Shown: positions 11,801-25,300 of the stretch, in pieces
How positions within the stretch are numbered: the first letter of the stretch is position 1
Layout: each line of letters starts with the position of its first letter
Source: Megalopta genalis
Taxonomy: Eukaryota > Arthropoda > Insecta > Hymenoptera > Halictidae
Length of the DNA stretch: 64,000 nucleotides
Assembly (NCBI RefSeq): GCF_051020955.1
Contig: NW_027476517.1
Span: 124,001-188,000 of the forward strand
Direction of reading: 5' to 3'
Translations under genes and position numbers: made by a program
Notes under the pieces: model-generated
Told to the model about the DNA's origin: nothing
Databases searched by the model: none
The model's input: only the letters and a program-made list of their open reading frames with translations

Positions 11801-14800
11801 AGCTCATCCTTCTACTTCGCATTGATTTGAAGCTAAATCAAATTTATCGCGTGGATTATGAAGCTAACTTGTTTGATCGTCTGCATTTGAAGCTATATTA
11901 CTTATATCCCAAGTGTTTGAAGCTAAATCATTTGTTTCGCATGGATTTGAAGCTGAACCTTCTACATCGCATTGATTTTCAGCTAAATCAAGTGCATGGC
12001 ATGGATTTGAAGATAACTCGTTTGTTTCTTCTGCAATTTGAAGCTATATCACTTATATCGCAAGTGTCTGAAGCTAAATCACTTGTTTCGCGTGGACTTG
12101 AAGCTAACTAGTTTGATCGTCTGCATTTGAAGCTATATCACTTATATCCCAAGTGTCTGAAGCTAAATCATTTGTTGTGCTTGGATTTGAAGGTAAACCT
12201 TCTACATCGCATTGATTTGAAGCTAAATCATGAGATTCGCATGGATTAGAAGCTAACTCGTTTGTTAGGCCTGCATTTGAAGCTATATCATATATATCGC
12301 AAGTATTTTAAGCTAAATCATATGTGTTTGCATGGATTTGAAGCTAATCCTTCTACTACGCTTGGATTTGAAGCTAAATCAAGTTTATCGCATGGATTTT
12401 GAAGCTAACTCGTTTGATCGTCTGTATTTGAAGCTATATCACTTATATGCCAAGTGTTTGGTGCTAAATTATTTGTTAAGCATTGATTTCAAGGTAAACC
12501 TTCTACATCGCATTGATTTGAAGCTAAATCATGTGTTTCGCATAGATATGAAGCTAACTCGTTTGTTTCGTCTGCATTTGAAGCTGTATCATTTATACCG
12601 CAAGTATCTGAACCTAAATCATTTGTTTCGCATGGATTTGAAGCTAAGCCTACTACTTCGCATTGATTTGAAGCTAAATCAAGTTTATCGCATGGATTTT
12701 GAAGCTAAATCATGAGTTTCGCATGGATTAGAAGCTAACTCGTTTGTTTCGCCTGCATTTGAAGCTATATCATTTATATCGCAAGTATTTGAAGCTAAAT
12801 CATTTGTTAAGCATGGATTTGAAGGTAAACCTTCTACATCGCATTGATTTGAAGCTAAATCATGTGTTTCGCATAGATATGAAGCTAACTCGTTTGTTTC
12901 GTCTGCATTTGAAGCTGTATCATTTATACCGCAAGTATCTGAACCTAAATCATTTGTTTCCAATGGATTTGAAGCTAAGCCTACTACTTCGCATTGATTT
13001 GAAGCTAAATCATGAGTTTCGCATGGATTAGAAGCTAACTCGTTTGTTAGGCCTGCATTTGAAGCTATATCATTTATATCGCAAGTATTTGAAGCTAAAT
13101 CATATGTGTTGCATGGATTTGAAGCTCATCCTTCTACATCGCATTGATTTTTAGCTAAATCAAGTGCATGGCATGGATTTGAAGATAACTCGTTTGTTTC
13201 TTCTGCATTTGAAGCTATATCACTTATATCGCAAGTGTCTGAAGCTAAATCACTTGTTTCGCGTGGACTTGAAGCTAACTGGTTTGATCGACTGCATTTG
13301 AAGCTATATCACTTATGTCCCAAGTGTCTGAAGCTAAATCATTTGTTGTGCATGGATTTGAAGGTAAACCTTCTACATCGCATTGATTTGAAGCTAAATC
13401 ATGAGTTTCGCATGGATTAGAAGCTATCTCGTTTGTTAGGCCTGCATTTGAAGCTATATCATTTATATCGCAAGTATTTGAAGCTAAATCATTTAAGCAT
13501 GGATTTGAAGGTAAACCTTCTACATCGCATTGATTTGAAGCTAAATCATGTGTTTCGCATAGATATGAAGCTAACTCGTTTGTTTCGTCTGCATTTGAAG
13601 CTGTATCATTTATACTGCAAGTATCTGAACCTAAATTATTTGTTTCGCATGGATTTGAAGCTAAGCCTTCTACTACGCATTCATTTGGAGCTAAATCAAG
13701 TTTATCGCATGGATTTTGAAGCTAACTCGTTTGATCGTCTGTATTTGAAGCTATATCACTTATATGCCAAGTGTTTGGAGCTAAATTATTTGTTAAGCAT
13801 TGATTTGAAGGTAAACCTTCTACATCGCATTGATTTGAAACTAAATCATGAGTTTCGCATGGATTAGAAGCTAACTCGTTTGTTTCGCCTGCATTTGAAG
13901 CTATATCATTTATATCGTAAGTATTTGAAGCTAAATCATTTGTTAAGCATGGATTTGAAGCTCATCCTTCTACTTCGCATTGATTTGAATCTAAATCAAA
14001 TTTATCGCGTGGATTATGAAGCTAACTCGTTTGATCGTCTGCATTTGAAGCTATATCACTTATATCCCAAGTGTCTGAAGCTAAATCATTTGTTGTGCAT
14101 GGATTTGAAGGTATACCTTCTACATCGCATTGATTTGAAGCTAAATCATGAGTTTCGCATGGATTAGAAACTAACTCGTTTGATTCGCCTGCATTTGAAG
14201 CTATATCATTTATATCGCAAGTATTTGAAGCTAAATCATTTGTGTTGCATGGATTTGAAGGTAATCCTTCTACTTCGCATTTATTTGAAGCTAAATCAAG
14301 TTTATCGCATGGATTTTGAAGCTAACTCGTTTGATCGTCTGCATTTGAAGTTATATCACTTATATCCCAAGTGTTTTAAGCTAAATCATTTGTTAATCAT
14401 GGATTTGCAGGTAAACCTTCTACATCGCATTGATTTGAAGCTAAATCATGAGTTTCGCATGGATTAGAAGCTAACACGTTTGTTTCGCCTGCATTTGAAG
14501 CTATATCATTTATATCGCAAGTATTTGAAGCTAAATCATTTGTTAAGCATGGACTTGAAGGTAAACCTTCTACATCGCATTGATTTGAATCTAAATCATG
14601 TGTTTCGCATAGATATGAAGCTAACTCGTTTGTTTCGTCTGCATTTGAAGCTGTATCATTTATACCGCAAGTATCTGAACCTAAATCATTTGTTTCCAAT
14701 GGATTTGAAGCTAAGCCTACTACTTCGCATTGATTTGAAGCTAAATCAAGTTTATCGCATGGATTTTGAAGCTAACTCGTTTGATCGTCTGCATTTCAAG

Positions 14801-15520
14801 CTATATCACTTATATCCCAAGTGTTTGAAGGTAAATCATGAGTTTCGCATGGATTAGAAGCTAACACGTTTGTTTCGCCTGCATTTGAAGCTATATCATT
14901 TATATCGCAAGTATTTGAAGCTAAATCATTTGTTAAGCATGGATTTGAAGGTAAACCTTCTACACCGCATTGATTTGAACCTAAATCATTTGTTTCGCAT
15001 GGATTTGAAGCTAAGCCTACTACTTCGCATTGATTTGAAGCTAAATCAAGTTTATCGCATGGATTTTGAAGCTAACTCGTTTGATCGTCTGCATTTCAAG
15101 CTATATCGCTTATATCCCAAGTGTTTGAAGCTAAATCATTTGTTGCGCATGGATTTGAAGGTGAACCTTCCACATCGCATTGATTTGAAGCTAAATCATG
15201 AGTTTCGCATGGATTAGAACTAACTCGTCTGTTTCGCCTGCATTTGAAGCTATATCATTTATATCGCAAGTATTTGAAGCTAAATCATTTGTGTTGCATG
15301 GATTTGAAGCTCATCCTTCTACATCGCATTGATTTTCAGCTAAATCAAGTGCATGGCATGGATTTGAAGATAACTCGTTTGTTTCGCCTGCATTTGAAGC
15401 TATATCATTTATATCGCAAGTATTTGAAGCTAAATCATTTGTGTTGCATGGATTTGAAGCTAATGCTTCTACTTCGCATTGATTTGAAGCTAAATCAAGT
15501 TTATCGCATGGATTTGAAGC
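8891..15520. repeat. Family A block 2, with a short family B patch
   Basis: Family A 150-base units resume. The block is built largely from copies of block 1: 8884-10350 matches 1684-3150, 11637-13100 matches 4232-5695, and about 13433-14050 matches parts of 5639-6540. A family B patch at about 10345-10575 (GATATCGCAAGCATCTGATG, CCACTCCATTT) duplicates 8680-8890 sequence, so the A/B junction itself has been copied. Within the block, 8905-10347 and 11143-12565 match at an offset of 2,218 bases. Confidence 0.8.
10345..10575. repeat. Family B patch inside family A
   Basis: About 230 bases carry the family B signs GCATCTGATGTTATATC, GCTGACTCATTTG and CCACTCCATTTG. They match about 8680-8890. The flanks on both sides are family A. 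The right junction (CCGCATGGATTTGAAGC then TCATCCTTC) is the same as at 8884, showing that a segment spanning a B/A border was duplicated as a unit. Confidence 0.75.
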
Positions 15521-18219
15521 TAAATCATGAGTGTCGAGTGGAGTTGAAGCTAGTTCGTTTGTTTCCTCTGCATTTGAACCTATATCACTTATATCGCAAG
15601 TATCTGAAGCTAAATCATTTGTTTCGCATGGATTTGCAACTATGCCTTCTACTTCGCATGGATTTGAAGTTAACTCATTTGTTTCCCCTACATTTGAAGC
15701 TATATCACTTGTATCGCAAGTATCTGATGTTACATCATTTGTTCCGCATGGATTTGAAGCTAAACCTTCTACATCACATTGATTTGAAGCTAAATCATGT
15801 CTTTCGCTTGGATTTGAAGCTAAACCTTCTACATAGCATTGATTTGAAGCTTAATCATGTGTTTTACATGGATTTGAAGCTAACTCATTTGTTTCTCCGC
15901 CATTTGAAGCTATATCACTGATATCGCAAGTATTTGATGTTAAATCATTTGTTTCGCATGGATTTGAAGCTAAAACTTCTACATCGCATTGATTTGCAGC
16001 AAAATCATATGTTTCGCATGGATTTGAAGCTAACTCGCTTGTTTCGCCTGCATTTGAATCTATATCATTTATATCGCAAGTATCTGATGTTAAATCATTT
16101 GTTTCGCATGCATTTGAAGCTAAACCTTCTACATCGCATTGATTTGAAGCAAAACCGTCTACATCGCATTGATTTGAAGCTAAATCATGAGTGTCGCGTG
16201 GTGTTGAAGCTAGCTCGTTTGTTTCCTCTGCATTTGAACCTATATCACTTATATCGCAAGTATCTGAAGCTAAATCATTTCTTCCGCATGGATTTGAAGC
16301 TAACTCGTTTATTTCGCCTGCAGTTGAATCTATATCACTTATATCGCAAGTATCTGATGTTAAATCATTTGTTCCGCATGGATTTGAAGCAAAACCTTCT
16401 ACATCGCATTGATTTGAAGCTAAATCATGTGTCTTGCATGGATTCGAAGCTAACTATTTTGTTTCCCCTCCATTTGAAGCTATATCACTTATATCGCATG
16501 TATCTGATGTTAAATCATTTGCTTCGCATGGATTTGAAGCTAAACTTTCTACATCGCATTGATTTGATGCTAAACCTTCTGCATCGCATTGATTTGAAGC
16601 TAAATCATGAGTGTCGCGTGGAGTTGAAGCTAGCTCGTTTGTTTCCTCTGCATTTGAACCTATATCACTTATGTCGCAAGTCTCTGAAGCTAAATCATTT
16701 GTTCCGCATGGATTTGAAGCTAAACCTTTTACATCGCATTGACTTGAAGCTAAATCATGTGTTTCGCATGGATTTGAAGCTAACTCGTTTATTTCGTCAG
16801 CATTTGAAGTTAAATCACTTATATCGCTAGTATCTGAAGCTAAATTTTTTTTCTCGCATGGATTTGAAGCTCAGCCTTCTACACCGCATTGATTAGAAGC
16901 TAAATCATGTGTTTCGCATGGAGATGAAGCTAGCTCGTTTGTCTCGCCTGCAGTTGCATCTATATCAGTTATATCGCAAGTATTTGAAGCTAAATCATTT
17001 GTTTCACATGGATTTGAATCTAAGCCTTCTACTTCGCATTGATTTGAAGCCAAATCATTCGTTTCGCATGGATTTTGAAGCTAACTCGTTTGATTCGTCT
17101 GCATTTGAAGCTATATGACTTATATCGTAATTATTTGAAGCTAAATCATTGATTTCGCATGGATTTGAAGCTAAACCTTCTACATCGCATTGAATAGCAG
17201 CTAAATCATATGTTTCGCATGGATCTGAAGCTAACTCGTTAGTTTCGCCTGCATTTGAATCTATATCATTTATATCGCAAGTATCTGATGTTAAATCATT
17301 TGTTTCGCATGCATTTGAAGCTAATCCTTCAACATCGCATTGATTTGAAACTAAATCATGTGTTTCGCTTGGATATGAAACTAACTCGTTGGTTTCGCAT
17401 GCTGTTGAAGCTATATCACCTATACCCCAAGTGTTTGAAGCTCAATCATTTGTTCCGCATGGATTTGAAGCAAAACCTTCTACATCGCATTGATTTGAAG
17501 CTAAATCATGTGTTTCGCTTGGATTTGAAGCTAAACCTTCTACATAGCATTGGTTTGAAGCTTAATCATGTGTTTTGCATGGATTTGAATCTAACAAATT
17601 TGTATCCCCTCCATTTGAAGCTATATCACTTATATCGCATGTATCTGATGTTAAATCATTTGCTTCGTTTGGATTTATAGCTAAGCCTTCTACATCGCAT
17701 AGATTGGAAGCTAAATCATATGTTTCGCATGGAATTGAAGCTAACTCGTTTGTTTCGCCTGCATTTGAAGCTATATCACTGATATCGCAAGCATCTGATG
17801 TTATATCATTTGTTCCGCATGTATTTGAAGCTAAACCTTCTACATCGCATTGATTTGAAGCTAAATCATGTGTTTCGCTTGGATTTGAAGCTGACTCATT
17901 TGTTTACACTCCATTTGAAGCTATATCACTTATATCGCAAGTATCTGATGTTAAATCATTTGTTCCGCATGGATTTGAAGCTAAACCTTCTAGATCGCAT
18001 TGAGTTGAAGCTAAATCATGTGTTTCGCTTGGATTTGAAGGTAAACCTTCTACATAGCATTGGTTTGAAGCTTAATCATGTGTTTTGCATGCATTTGAAT
18101 CTAACTCATTTGTATCCCCTCCATTTGAAGCTGTATCACTTGTATCGCATGTATCTGATGTTAAATCATTTGCTTCGCATGGATTTAAAGCTAAGCCTTC
18201 CACATCGCATAGATTGGAA

Positions 18220-18681
18220 GCTTAATCATGTGTTTCGCTTGGATATGAAGCTAACTCGTTTGATTCTTCTCCATTTGAAGCTATATCACTTATATCCCAA
18301 GTGTTTAAAGCTAAATCATTTGTTTTGCATGGATTTGAAGCTAAACCTTCTACATCGCATTGAATTGAAGCTAAATCATCTGTTTCGCTTGGATTTGAAG
18401 CAAAACCTTCTACATAGCATTGATTTGAAGCTTAATCATGTGTTTTGCATGGATCTGATGCTAACACATGTGTTTCCCCTCCATCTGAAGCTATGTCACT
18501 TATATCGCAAGTATCTGATGTTAAATCATTTGTTTCGCATGGATTTGAAGGTAAACCTTCTATTTCGCATTGATTTGAAGTTAAATCATGTGTATCGTAT
18601 GGATTTTGAAGCTAACTTGTCTTTCTTCGACTGCATTTGAAGCTATTTCACATATATCCCAAGTGTTTGAAGCTAAATCAT
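18220..18681 (+). repeat. Segment matching the window's right end (63540-64000)
   Basis: These bases match 63540-64000 at an offset near 45,319. They share GGATCTGATGCTAAC, CCATCTGAAGCTATGTC, CTTCTATTTCGCATTG and CTAACTTGTCTTTCTTCG, variants I see nowhere else together. Differences are few (for example GAATTGAAG versus GAATTGCAG). Copies 45 kb apart show that exchange is not limited to neighbouring units. Confidence 0.8.
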
Positions 18682-18689
18682 TTGTTTCG

Positions 18690-18860
18690 CACGAATTTGA
18701 AGATAATCCATGTATGCGCATGTATTTTAAGCTAAATCATGTGTTTCTCATGGAATTGAAGCTAACTGGTTTGTTTTGCCTGCATTTGATGCTATATCAC
18801 CTGTATCGCAAGTATTGAAGAATAATCATTTTTTTCGCACGGATTTGAGGCGATCTCGTT
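18690..18860. repeat. Divergent monomers, shared with 49840-50030
   Basis: About six monomers depart clearly from the consensus: CGCACGAATTTGAAG, TTCTCATGGAATTG, CTAACTGGTTTGTTTTGCC, TTTGATGCTATATCACCTG, a shortened GTATTGAAGAATAATC, and CGCACGGATTTG. The same set occurs at about 49840-50030 with small changes (for example TGTGGCGACC against TGAGGCGATC). They may be older, less homogenised units, or a unit shared between two positions by an early duplication. Confidence 0.75.
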
Positions 18861-19790
18861 TATTTCGCCTGCAGTTGAATCTATATCACTTATATCGCAA
18901 CTATCTGATGTTAAATCATTTCTTCCGCATGGATTTGAAGCTAAATCATGTGTTTCGCTTGGATTTGAAACTAAACCTTCTACATAGCATTGATTTGAAT
19001 CTTAATCATGTGTTTTGCATGGATTTGAAGCTAACACATTTGTGTCCCCTCCATTTGAAGCTATATCACTTATATCGCATGTATCTGATGTTAAATCATA
19101 TGCTTCGCATGGATTTGAAGCTAAGCCTTCTACATCGCATAGATTGGAAGCTAAATCATGTGTATCGCTTGGATATGAAGATAACTCGTTTGATTCTTCT
19201 CCATTTGAAGCTACATCACTTATATCCCAAGTGTTTGAAGCTAAATCATTCGTTTTGCATGGATTTGAAGCTAAACCTTCTACATTGCATTGAATTGAAG
19301 CTAAATCATGTGTTTCGCTTGGATTTGAAGCAAAACCTTCTACATAGCCTTGATTTGAAGCTTAATCATGTCTTTTGCATGGATTTGAAGCTGACTCATT
19401 TGTTTCCCCTCCATTTGAAGCTATATCACTGATATCGCAAGCATCTGATGTTAAATCATTTGTTCCGCATGTATTTCAAGCTAAACCTTCTACATCGCAT
19501 TGATTTGAAGCTAAATCATGTGTTTCGCTTGGATTTGAAGCTAAACCTTCTACATAGCATTGGTTTGAAGCTTAATCATGTGTTTTGCATGGATTTGAAT
19601 CTAACAAATTTGTATCCCCTCCATTTGAAGCTATATCACTTATATCGCATGTATCTGATGTTAAATCATTTGCTTCGCATGGATTTAAAGCTAAGCCTTC
19701 TACATCGCATAGATTGGAAGCTAAATCATATGTTTCGCATGGAATTGAAGCTAACTCGTTTGTTTCGCCTGCATTTGTAGCTATATCATT

Positions 19791-22700
19791 TATATCGCAA
19801 GTATTTGAAGCTAAATCATTTGTGTTGCATGGATTTGAAGCTAGCCTACAACTTCGCATTGATTTGAAGCTAAATCAAGTTTATCGCATGAATTTTGAAG
19901 CTAACTCGTTTGATCGTCTGCTTTCGAAGCTATATCACTTATATCCCAAGTGTTTGAAGCTAAATCATTTTTTAAGCATGGATTTGAAGGTGAACCTTCT
20001 ACATCGCATTGATTTGAAGCTAAATCATGAGTTTCGCATGGATTAGAAGCTAACACATTTGTTTCGCCTGCATTTGAAGCTATGTCATTTATATCGCAAT
20101 TTTTGAAGCTAAATCATTTGCGTTGCATGGATTTTAAGCTAATCCTTCTACTTCGCATTGATTTGAAGCTAAATCAAGTTTATCGCATGGATTTTGAAGC
20201 TAACTCGTTTGATCGTCTGCATTTGAAGCTATATCACTTATATCCCAAGTGTTTGAAACTAAATCATGTGTTAAGCATGGATTTGAAGGTAAACCTTCTA
20301 CATCGCATTGATTTGAAGCTAAATCATGAGTTTCGCATGGATTAGAAGCTAACACGTTTGTTCGCCTGCATTTGAAGCTATATCATTTATATCGCAGGTA
20401 TTTGAAGCTAAGTCATTTGTTAAGCATGGATTTGAAGGTAAACCTTCTACATCGCATTGATTTGAAGCTAAATCATGTGTTTCGCATAGATATGAAGCTA
20501 ACTCGTTTGTTTCGTCTGCATTTGAAGCTGTATCATTTATACCGCAAGTATCTGAACCTAAATTATTTGTTTCGCATGGATTTGAAGCTAAGCCTTCTAC
20601 TTCGCATTGATTTGAAGCTAAATCAAGTTTATCGCGTGGATTTTGAAGCTAACTCGTTTGATCGTCTGCATTTCAAGCTATACCACTTATATCCCAAGTG
20701 TTTGAAGCTAAATCATTTGTTTCGCATGGATTTGAGAAGCTGAACCATCTACATCGCATTGATTTTCAGCTAAATCAAGTGCATGGTCATGGATGTGAAG
20801 ATAACTCGTTTGTTTCGCCTGCATTTGAAGCTATATCATTTATATCGCAAGTATTTGAAGCTAAATCATTTGTTAAGCATTGATTGAAGGTAAACCTTCT
20901 ACATCGCATTGATTTGAAGCTAAATCATGAGTTTCGCATGGATTAGAAGCTAACACGTTTGTTTCGCCTGCATTTGAAGCTATATCATTTATATCCCAGT
21001 GTTTGAAGCTAAATCATTTTTTAAGCATGGATTGAAGATAAACCTTCTACATCGCATTGATTGAAGCTAAATCATGAGTTTCGCATGGATTAGAAGCTAA
21101 CACGTTGTTTCGCCTGCATTTGAAGCTATTCATTTATATCAGAAGTATTTGAAGCTAAATCATTTGTGTTGCATGGATTTTAAGCCGTTCCTTCTACTTC
21201 GCATTGATTTGAAGCTAAATCAAGTTTATCGCATGAATTTTGAAGCTAACTCGTTTGATCGTCTGCTTTTGAAGCTATATCACTTATATCCCAGTGTTTT
21301 GAAGCTAAATCATTTTTTAAGCATGGATTTGAAGGTAAACCTTCTACATCGCATTGATTTGAAGCTAAATCATGAGTTCGCATGGATTAGAAGCTAACAC
21401 ATTTGTTTCGCCTGCATTTGAAGCTATGTCATTTATATCGCAATTATTTGAAGCTAAATCATTTGCGTTGCATGGATTTTAAGCTAATCCTTCTACTTCG
21501 CATTGATTTGAAGCTAAATCAAGTTTATCGCATGGATTTTGAAGCTAACTCGTTTGATCGTCTGCTTTGAAGCTATATCACTTATATCCCAAGTGTTAGA
21601 AACTAAATCATGTGTTAAGCATGGATTTGAAGGTAAACCTTCTACATCGCATTGATTTGAAGCTAAATCATGAGTTTCGCATGGATTAGAAGCTAACGCG
21701 TTTGCTTCGCCTGCATTTGAAGCTATATCATTTATATTGCAAAGTATTTTAAGCTAAATCATATGTGTTGCATGGATTTGAAGCTATACCTTCTACTACG
21801 CATGGATTTGAAGCTAAATCAAGTTTATCGCATGGATTTTGAAGCTAACTCGTTTGATCGTCCTGTATTTGAAACTATATCACTTATATGCCAAGTGTTT
21901 GGAGCTAAAATATTTGTTAAGCATTGATTTGAAGGTAAACCTTCTACATCGCATTGATTTGAAACTAAATCATGAGTTTCGCATGGATTAGAAGCTAACT
22001 CGTTTGTTTCGCCTGCATTTGAAGCTATATCATTTATATCGCAAGTATTTGAAGCTAAATCATTTGTTAAGCATGGATTGAAGCTCATCCTTCTACTTCG
22101 CATTGATTTGAATCTAAATCAAATTTATCGCGTGGATTATGACGCTAACTCGTTTGATCGTCTGCATTTGAAGCTATACCACTTATATCCCAAGTGTTTG
22201 AAGCTAAATCATTTGTTTCGCATGGGATTTGAAGCTGAACCTTCTACATCGCATTGATTATCAGCTAAATCAAGTGCATGGCATGGTTTTGAAGATAACT
22301 CGTTTGATCGTCTGCATTTGAAGCTATATCACTTATATCCCAAGTGTCTGAAGCTAAATCATTTGTTGTGCATGGATTTGAAGGTATACCTTCTACATCG
22401 CATTGATTTGAAGCTAAATCATGAGTTTCGCATGGATTAGAAGCTAACTCGTTTGTTAGGCCTGCATTTGAAGCTACATCATTATATTGCAAGTATTTTA
22501 AGCTAAATTATTTGTTAAGCATTGATTTGAAGGTAAACCTTCTACATCGCATTGATTTGAATCTAAATCATGTGTTTCGCATAGATATGAAGCTCAACTC
22601 GTTTGTTTCGTCTGCATTTGAAGCTGTATCATTCATACCGCAAGTATCTGAACCTAGATCATTTGTTCCAATGGATTTGAAGCTAATCCTTCTACTACGC

Positions 22701-25300
22701 ATGGATTTGAAGCTAAATCAAGTTTATCGCATGGATTTTGAAGCTAACTCGTTTGATCGTCTGCATTTGAAGCTATATCACTTATATGCCAAGTGTTTGA
22801 AGCTAAATTATTTGTTAAGCATTGATTTGAAGGTAAACCTACTACATCGCATTGATTTGAAGCTAAATCATGAGTTTCGCATGGATTAGAAGCTAACACG
22901 TTTGTTTCGCCTGCATTTGAAGCTATATCATTTATATCGCAAGTATTTGAAGCTAAATCATTTGTTAAGCATGACTTGAAGGTAAACCTTCTACATCGCA
23001 TTGATTTGAATCAAATCATGTGTTTCGCATAGATATGAAGCTAACTCGTTTGTTTCGTCTGCATTTGAAGCTGTATCATTTATACCGCAAGTATCTGAAC
23101 CTAAATCATTTGTTTCCAATGGATTTGAAGCTAAGCCTACTACTTCGCATTGATTTGAAGCTAAATCAAGTTTATCGCATGGATTTTTGAAGCTAACTCG
23201 TTTGATCGTCTGCATTTCAAGCTATATCACTTATATCCCAAGTGTTTGGAGGTAAATCATGAGTTTCGCATGGATTAGAAGCTAACACGTTTGTTTCGCC
23301 TGCATTTGAAGCTATATCATTTATATCGCAAGTATTTGAAGCTAAATCATTTGTTAAGCATGGATTTGAAGGTAAACCTTCTACATCGCATTGATTTGAA
23401 GCTAAATCATGTGTTTCGCATATATATGAAGCTAACTCGTTTGTTTCGTCTGCATTTGAAGCTGTATCATTTATACTGCAAGTATCTGAACCTAAATTAT
23501 TTGTTTCGCATGGATTTGAAGCTAAGCCTTCTACTACGCATTCATTTGAAGCTAAATCAAGTTTATCGCATGGATTTTGAAGCTAACTCGTTTGATCGTC
23601 TGCATTTCAAGCTATATCACTTATATCCTAAGTGTTAGAAGCTAAATCATTTGTTGCGCATGGATTTGAAGGTGAACCTTCTACATCGCATTGATTTGAA
23701 GCTAAATCATGAGTTTCGCATGGATTAGAAGCTAACGCGTTTGCTTCGCCTGCATTTGAAGCTATATCATTTATATTGCAAGTATTTTAAGCTAAATCAT
23801 ATGTGTTGCATGGATTTGAAGCTAATCCTTCTACTACGCATGGATTTGAAGCTAAATCAAGTTTATCGCATGGATTTTGAAGCTAACTCGTTTGATCGTC
23901 TGTATTTGAAGCTATATCACTTATATGCCAAGTGTTTGGAGCTAAATTATTTGTTAGGCATTGATTTGAAGGTAAACCTTCTACATCGCATTGATTTGAA
24001 ACTAAATCATGAGTTTCGCATGGATTAGAAGCTAACTCGTTTGTTTCGCCTGCATTTGAAGCTATATCATTTATATCGCAAGTATTTGAAGCTAAATCAT
24101 TTGTTTCGCATGGATTTGAAGCTAAGCCTACTACTTCGCATTGATTTGAAGCTAAATCAAGTTTATCGCATGGATTTTGAAGCTAACTCGTTTGATCGTC
24201 TGCATTTCAAGCTATATCGCTTATATCCCAAGTGTTTGAAGCTAAATCATTTGTTGCGCATGGATTTGAAGGTGAACCTTCCACATCGCATTGATTTGAA
24301 GCTAAATCATGAGTTTCGCATGGATTAGAACTAACTCGTCTGCTTCGTCTGCATTTGAAGCTATATCATTTATATCGCACGTATTGAAGCTAAATCATTT
24401 GTGTTGCATGGATTTGAAGCTCACCCTTCTACTTCGCATTCATTTGAAGCTAAATCAAGTTTATCGCATGGATTATGAAGCTAACTCGTTTGATCGTCTG
24501 CATTTAAGCTATACCACTTATATCCCAAGTGTTTGAAGCTAAATCATTCGTTTCGCATGGATTTGAAGCTGAACCTTCTACATCGGCATTGGTTTTCAGC
24601 TAAATCAAGTGCATGGCATGGATTTGAGATAACTCGTTTGTTTCTTCTGCATTTGAAGCTATATCACTTATATCGCAAGTGTCTGAAGCTAAATCACTTG
24701 TTTCGCGTGGACTTGAAGCTAACTCGTTTGATCGTCTGCATTTGAAGCTATATCACTTATATCCACGTGTCTGAAGCTAAATCATTTGTTGTGCATGGAT
24801 TTGAAGGTAAACCTTCTACATCGCATTGATTTGAAGCTAAATCATGAGTTTCGCATGGATTAGAAGCTAACTCGTTTGTTAGGCCTGCATTTGAAGCTAT
24901 ATCATTTATATCGTAAGTATTTTAAGCTAAATCATATGTGTTGCATGGATTTGAAGCTAATTCCTTTACTACGCATGGATTTGAAGCTAAATCAAGTTTA
25001 TCGCATGGATTTTGAAGCTAACTCGTTTGATCGTCTGTATTTGAAGCTATATCACTTATATGCCAAGTGTTTGGAGCTAAATAATTTGTTAAGCATTGAT
25101 TTGAAGGTAAACCTTCTACATCGCATTGATTTGACGCTAAATCATGAGTTTCGCATGGATTATAGGCTCACTCGTTTGTTTCGCCTGCATTTGAAGCTAT
25201 ATCATTTATATCGCAAGTATTTGAAGCTAAATCATTTGTGAGTTGCATGGATTTGAAGCTAATGCCTTCTACTTCGCATTGATTTGAAGCTAAATCAAGT
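19791..25300. repeat. Family A block 3 (indel-rich)
   Basis: Family A 150-base units with the 31+29-base pair and GGATTAGAAGC. Unlike blocks 1 and 2, single-base losses and gains are frequent: GTTCGCC near 20361, GGATTGAAGAT near 21031, ATCCCAGTG near 20996, GATTTGAGAAGC near 20731 and CGTCCTGTATTT near 21861. The equivalent positions in the partner copies at 27.0-32.1 kb and 34.5-36.4 kb have the normal length or a different indel. Confidence 0.78.
20042..21540 (+). repeat. Segment repeated at 34500-35690 and 35547-36440
   Basis: Bases from about 20345 to 21540 match 34500-35690. Bases from about 20042 to 20900 match 35547-36440. Rare shared features are ATCGCAGGTATTTG, AGCTAAGTCATTTG, GCGTTGCATGGATTTTAAGC, GGATGTGAAGATAAC and ATATCAGAAGTATTTG. 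The copies differ mainly by single-base indels rather than substitutions. Because 34500-35040 also resembles 35870-36410, this piece is present about three times. Confidence 0.8.

Larger units (their letters stand above)
15521..19790. repeat. Family B block 2
   Basis: Family B monomers occur with frequent extra d-e pairs (CTACATAGCATTG, GAAGCTTAATCATG), giving 210-base units. The HindIII-type hexamer AAGCTT appears repeatedly here and is rare in family A. The block includes the copy of 7185-8895 at 16269-17979. A divergent patch of monomers lies at about 18690-18860. Bases 18220-18681 match 63540-64000 at the far end of the window. Confidence 0.8.
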
